From assembly GCA_045637505.1 (NCBI GenBank), contig JAZTZO010000051.1, forward strand, positions 124,001 to 188,000: a DNA stretch of 64,000 nt, given 5' to 3'. The notes under the pieces are model-generated. The model was not told the origin of the DNA. It ran no database searches and saw only the letters and a list, made by a program, of their open reading frames with translations. The DNA comes from RGIG4079 sp045637505. GTDB taxonomy: Bacteria; Bacteroidota; Bacteroidia; Bacteroidales; Muribaculaceae. Shown one piece after another: positions 60,828 to 64,000 of the stretch. Positions within the stretch are counted from its first letter, which is position 1, and every line of letters begins with the position of its first letter. The translations under genes were made by a program, and so were the position numbers.

Positions 60828-60861
60828 AAAAGTGCCACCCGAAATATCGAGCGGCACTTTT
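60828..60861 (-). terminator. Intrinsic terminator after the T9SS amidase
   Basis: Arms AAAAGTGCC (60828-60836) and GGCACTTTT (60853-60861) with an inner CTCG/CGGG extension lie 25 nt after the amidase stop; on the minus strand TTTTATTTATTT follows. Confidence 0.85.
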
Positions 60862-60886
60862 TATGAAGTTATGTGTCTAACGAGGA

Positions 60887-63385
60887 TTAACGACAGATAG
60901 ATACTTTGTGAGAAGTTTCACCTTCAATAGTATTAACATTCAAGATGTAAACACCTTGTGGCAATTCTGATACATTAAGTTTGTTAGCGTTGAGAGCTTC
61001 TGCAACTTTTTCGCCACGAATGTTAAACAACTCAAGTTTGTTAATTGCAGCAGGAGCATCTACATTGAATACATCATTTGCTGGGATAGGATAAATGCGT
61101 ACTGCATCGGCATCAGCAACTACTCCTTCTACGCCACCTTCTTCGGCTGTGCGTTTGATGAGGTTGTCAATATAGAATTCACCTTTTTGAGTGATAGGAC
61201 TTGTTACTTGCACCACTTTAATGTTGCTAAAGTTATAGTCATAACCTGCTTCAAGAGAATTCAATGTTACTTCTTTGTATTCCCAACCGCGGAAGTTAAG
61301 ATCACAAAGTTTTTCATATTTAGTGTCGGTACCTTGAGTTACACCTACCCAAAGTTCGTGGTTATTAAAGTCGCCATAAACGTGAAGGCCGAGTACATCA
61401 CCTTTAGCATATGTGCGAGGAGTTTCATCAGGAGCAACAAAGTTCCATACTACTTGACAGTCGTGATTATCGGCAAAGCTATAAGCTAAACGAGTTGAAG
61501 CTTTATCATAAAGATATTTAGCGGTACTCTTTGCAGCAGTTGGTTTTGCAAGGTTGTTTACTGTATAAGTTGTATCATAAGTAAACAAATCGGCAGCGTT
61601 GAATCCTTCAAGGATAGTACCTTCTTTCTCACCCGATACATCTTTAGCGGTGAAGTTGAGAGTTACATCAACATTCATTGGAAGGTTTTCTTTATCACGC
61701 AATGCACCAGAGATAACAGCACGATAAGATTCGCCTACGGTCAAGTCGTTTTGCAACACAATCATTGCGTTACCATAACCATTTGACAATTGGTTGAATT
61801 TAGAACTACGAGTATTGATTTTCAACTCATTATTGTTCTTATCATAAACTTTGATTTGGTTTTGATAGTCAGAGTAATCAATAGTTTTATCAAAACGGAA
61901 TTCAAATACAGGAGCGTCGAAGTGAACAGCACCACCATCAGCTGGATAGTTGTCAATCATTTCAAGACGGTTACGACCGAGTGTTCTGAAGTTGAATGTA
62001 AAGTCTTCGCCAAGAGTTGGGTCGGTTGTATATGTATCAGGAGTTTTTGCAGTTTTAGCCAATGTTACAGTATATTCTGTTTCAGTTTCAAGAGAAAGAG
62101 AAGGAATAAATGAAACTTTGTGGAAAGAGTTGCTATATACGAAATAACCTTCTACAGCAGGAGTAATTGTGAAAGCTTCTTCAAATGATTTTTCATCGAT
62201 GTCATAGTTAAATTCGAAATCAACAGTTGAAGCACAGCTCACTGCAGCACCATCTTGACCAATAGGACCATATGTTTTGATAGTCAATTTTTCAGGGCGT
62301 TTGTAGCACAATGGCATATCTTGATATGTTACTTCATCAGCTACTACAGTAACTTTTGTTTCTTCAGTATAGTAATTATCGTGAGTTACTTTCACTGTAT
62401 ATTCACCAGGAGTGATGTTACGGAACACGAATACACCATTATAATCTTTATCGGTAGTGCGTTCTTGAACCACATTACCTTGAGCATCGATTAACTCAAC
62501 ATGAGCGAAGTTGATAGCAGCGTTTTTATCACGACCAAGATATGTGAATGTAGTAGGATAAGTAAATTCGCGAAGATTGTGGTTGTCATACACAACACCA
62601 GCAACATTACCAGTTACGAAACGATCTTCAGTATTGAAGTGAATCATAAGAGATTTAGCAAAGTACCATGCTTCAAGCCAGTTGTAGTCATCATTCATCA
62701 AGCGGTGAGCTTGAGGACGGTGTTCGTGCATACCACCTTCTGAAAGCATACCTATGCCATGGAGGTTACGCAACACGCCAAGGCTATAGCCTAACAAATC
62801 TTTATCGGCTGTAACACGACCTGGGTTAGTTGTACCTGTTTGACCCTTGTAGTTTACCCAGTTAGAATAGATACTTGTATTAAACACATCATTAACTACA
62901 TTAGAAAGTCTTTCATTTTCTGCTTTATAAGTAGTCAATTGGCCACTCCAGTCATCATAGCTACCACCTTTGTGGAATATCATCAATGGATAATTCACGC
63001 CTTCACCTGCATTAGAGTGAATTGAGAAGAAACAGTCGGCATTATTGTTATTAGCGACATATGAACGAGTAGTCAAACCTGGCTCATCTGGAATACCATC
63101 ACCATCAATTTCATTATAGGTGTTATGAGTACGAGTAAGAATACAGTTAGTGCCAAGTGAATCAAGAATAGCTTTCAAGTAAAGACCTTTAACAAGGTTA
63201 CTCTTTGATTCCCAATAACCATCGGTTGAGTTTTGTTCATAAGGGTGAATTTTAATAGGACGGTCATCACCATCATAACCACCATGACCAGGGTCAACAA
63301 CAACGGTCAAATCTTTCATTTTCTTTGCTTCAACAGCAGTTGTTGCTACTAAAGCTGCTAATATGATAAATAATATACGTTTCAT
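60887..63385 (-). CDS. N-acetylmuramoyl-L-alanine amidase with T9SS sorting tail
   Basis: The 832-residue secreted zinc amidase cuts the bond between MurNAc and L-alanine. The signal peptide is MKRILFIILAALVATTAVEA. The Amidase_3 domain (about 25-250) has H34 in VVVDPGHGGYDG, E59 in GYWESKSN, H123 in FFSIHSNAGEG and a late catalytic Glu in GMLSEGGMHEH. A CarboxypepD_reg-like domain (about 265-350, with VYDNHNLREF, NITPGEYTVKVTHDNY), Big_5-like Ig domains (about 360-580) and a carbohydrate-binding-like domain follow. A type A T9SS sorting domain ends the protein (VRIYPIPANDVFNVDAPAAI ... LPQGVYILNV). It lies 2 nt after the PD40 gene. Confidence 0.93.
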   Translation of the reverse strand: MKRILFIILAALVATTAVEAKKMKDLTVVVDPGHGGYDGDDRPIKIHPYEQNSTDGYWESKSNLVKGLYLKAILDSLGTNCILTRTHNTYNEIDGDGIPDEPGLTTRSYVANNNNADCFFSIHSNAGEGVNYPLMIFHKGGSYDDWSGQLTTYKAENERLSNVVNDVFNTSIYSNWVNYKGQTGTTNPGRVTADKDLLGYSLGVLRNLHGIGMLSEGGMHEHRPQAHRLMNDDYNWLEAWYFAKSLMIHFNTEDRFVTGNVAGVVYDNHNLREFTYPTTFTYLGRDKNAAINFAHVELIDAQGNVVQERTTDKDYNGVFVFRNITPGEYTVKVTHDNYYTEETKVTVVADEVTYQDMPLCYKRPEKLTIKTYGPIGQDGAAVSCASTVDFEFNYDIDEKSFEEAFTITPAVEGYFVYSNSFHKVSFIPSLSLETETEYTVTLAKTAKTPDTYTTDPTLGEDFTFNFRTLGRNRLEMIDNYPADGGAVHFDAPVFEFRFDKTIDYSDYQNQIKVYDKNNNELKINTRSSKFNQLSNGYGNAMIVLQNDLTVGESYRAVISGALRDKENLPMNVDVTLNFTAKDVSGEKEGTILEGFNAADLFTYDTTYTVNNLAKPTAAKSTAKYLYDKASTRLAYSFADNHDCQVVWNFVAPDETPRTYAKGDVLGLHVYGDFNNHELWVGVTQGTDTKYEKLCDLNFRGWEYKEVTLNSLEAGYDYNFSNIKVVQVTSPITQKGEFYIDNLIKRTAEEGGVEGVVADADAVRIYPIPANDVFNVDAPAAINKLELFNIRGEKVAEALNANKLNVSELPQGVYILNVNTIEGETSHKVSICR

Positions 63386-63387
63386 AA

Positions 63388-64000
63388 TTATTCGTTAATT
63401 AGAATGTTCATTACATACATCTCACCATCTTCAGTAGTATAAATGATTTTATCTTCTACTGCTGCGAGACCATCTACACGCACACTATCGTCAGTTAGTT
63501 CGGTAATTTTACCTGTAGCGACTTCAATAGCGATGATTTTAGCGCTTGTGATAACATAGCCGTCATCTTTAGTGCTCAATGCTACAACAAATTTATCACC
63601 TACCCAGCATGGGAATTCGCCACGGCTTGTGAGGAATTTTGCTTCAGTACCATCAACATTTGAAACGAAAAGACCCGAATAGATTTCGTTGAACACGAGT
63701 TTTGTAGCCGATGGAGAAACCGATGGCCACAAATAAAGATATCCATATTCAATAGGGTTGATTTCGCGTTTCACTCCGTTAATTGACACTTCCATTGCTT
63801 GCTTATTTGCAAAGGCATAAGCATAAGTATCAGCAACAAGAGCGGGAGTGTTAACTGCAGCTTTTGAGTGCTTCATTAATTGAGCTTTGTCTTTTGACAC
63901 GAAGCTATAACGCTTCACATCATCGCGCGAAATACCGTCTTCTTTAACCGAAGTGCGATAAACGATTTCGTTACCGTCGGCAGTGAAACGTGGAAAGAAA
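63388..64000 (-). CDS. PD40/TolB-like beta-propeller protein, 5'-truncated by the window edge
   Basis: The frame stays open to base 64000, so the true start lies outside the window; at least 204 residues are visible. The upstream part reads FPRFTADGNEIVYRTS, a WD40-like PD40 blade, and further blades include YGYLYLWPSVSPSATKLVFN and EIYSGLFVSNVDGTEA with FPCWVGDKFVVALST. The last residues are KIIYTTEDGEMYVMNILINE. An internal GTG at 63918 is not the start, because the propeller repeats continue past it. It probably lies in the periplasm and shares a transcript with the T9SS amidase 2 nt downstream. The function is unknown. Confidence 0.8.
   Translation of the reverse strand, partial: FFPRFTADGNEIVYRTSVKEDGISRDDVKRYSFVSKDKAQLMKHSKAAVNTPALVADTYAYAFANKQAMEVSINGVKREINPIEYGYLYLWPSVSPSATKLVFNEIYSGLFVSNVDGTEAKFLTSRGEFPCWVGDKFVVALSTKDDGYVITSAKIIAIEVATGKITELTDDSVRVDGLAAVEDKIIYTTEDGEMYVMNILINE

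Overview
This 64 kb window looks like chromosome from an anaerobic gut-type member of the Bacteroidales (phylum Bacteroidota), possibly Muribaculaceae or a close relative. The genes are AT-leaning and densely packed. Many promoters carry the Bacteroidota -7 box TAnnTTTG. There is a MurF-Alr fusion, a PorE-like OmpA lipoprotein, a C-terminal type IX secretion (T9SS) sorting domain, and DUF4286, GSCFA, DUF5683 and DUF4956 proteins. I see no insertion sequence, prophage, CRISPR array, rRNA or tRNA. The family-level assignment is an inference.

Left part (1-24.9 kb): a truncated EamA-type transporter, a glycosyltransferase, two tandem GYF_2-CD225 membrane proteins, DUF4286-ruvC, queA divergent from a DUF2027-Smr protein, an EFR1 ferredoxin and a GNAT acetyltransferase. 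Next come a GYF_2-SUMF1 protein with surE, an OPT transporter with a MATE exporter, then murF-alr, GSCFA and the PorE-like lipoprotein on the minus strand. A second GYF_2-SUMF1 protein, a tricorn-type protease and a secreted SEL1-repeat protein follow. The SEL1 gene is preceded by a promoter and a strikingly structured leader with a possible H-type pseudoknot.

Middle (24.9-44.2 kb): an unusually short ssb with proC-argD, an SPFH protein, a VTC/DUF4956/DUF2490 operon, and the chromosome-partition operon parA-parB-DUF5683-lytic transglycosylase, with two DnaA-box-like direct repeats upstream. After these come a GH25 lysozyme, a patatin-Omp85 (type Vd-like) protein, serB, an ADP-ribosylglycohydrolase and a three-gene ravA-viaA-winged-helix operon.

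Right part (44.2-64 kb): almost 20 kb, all on the minus strand, forms a peptidoglycan/MurNAc salvage island. By motif it contains two amidases (one with a T9SS tail, one with a golvesin-like insertion), a NamZ exo-muramidase, an AmpG-like MFS permease, a DUF5009 membrane protein, two BadF-type sugar kinases, MurQ and a FAD/Fe-S D-lactate dehydrogenase. It also has less understood members: a SpoIID/LytB protein without a signal peptide, a HIT-like DUF4922 protein, a two-domain glycosyltransferase and a 98-residue orphan. The proposed flow is: amidases strip peptides, NamZ releases MurNAc, a permease imports it, a kinase makes MurNAc-6-P, MurQ yields GlcNAc-6-P plus D-lactate, and the dehydrogenase turns D-lactate into pyruvate. 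Terminators and promoters divide the island into at least three transcription units.
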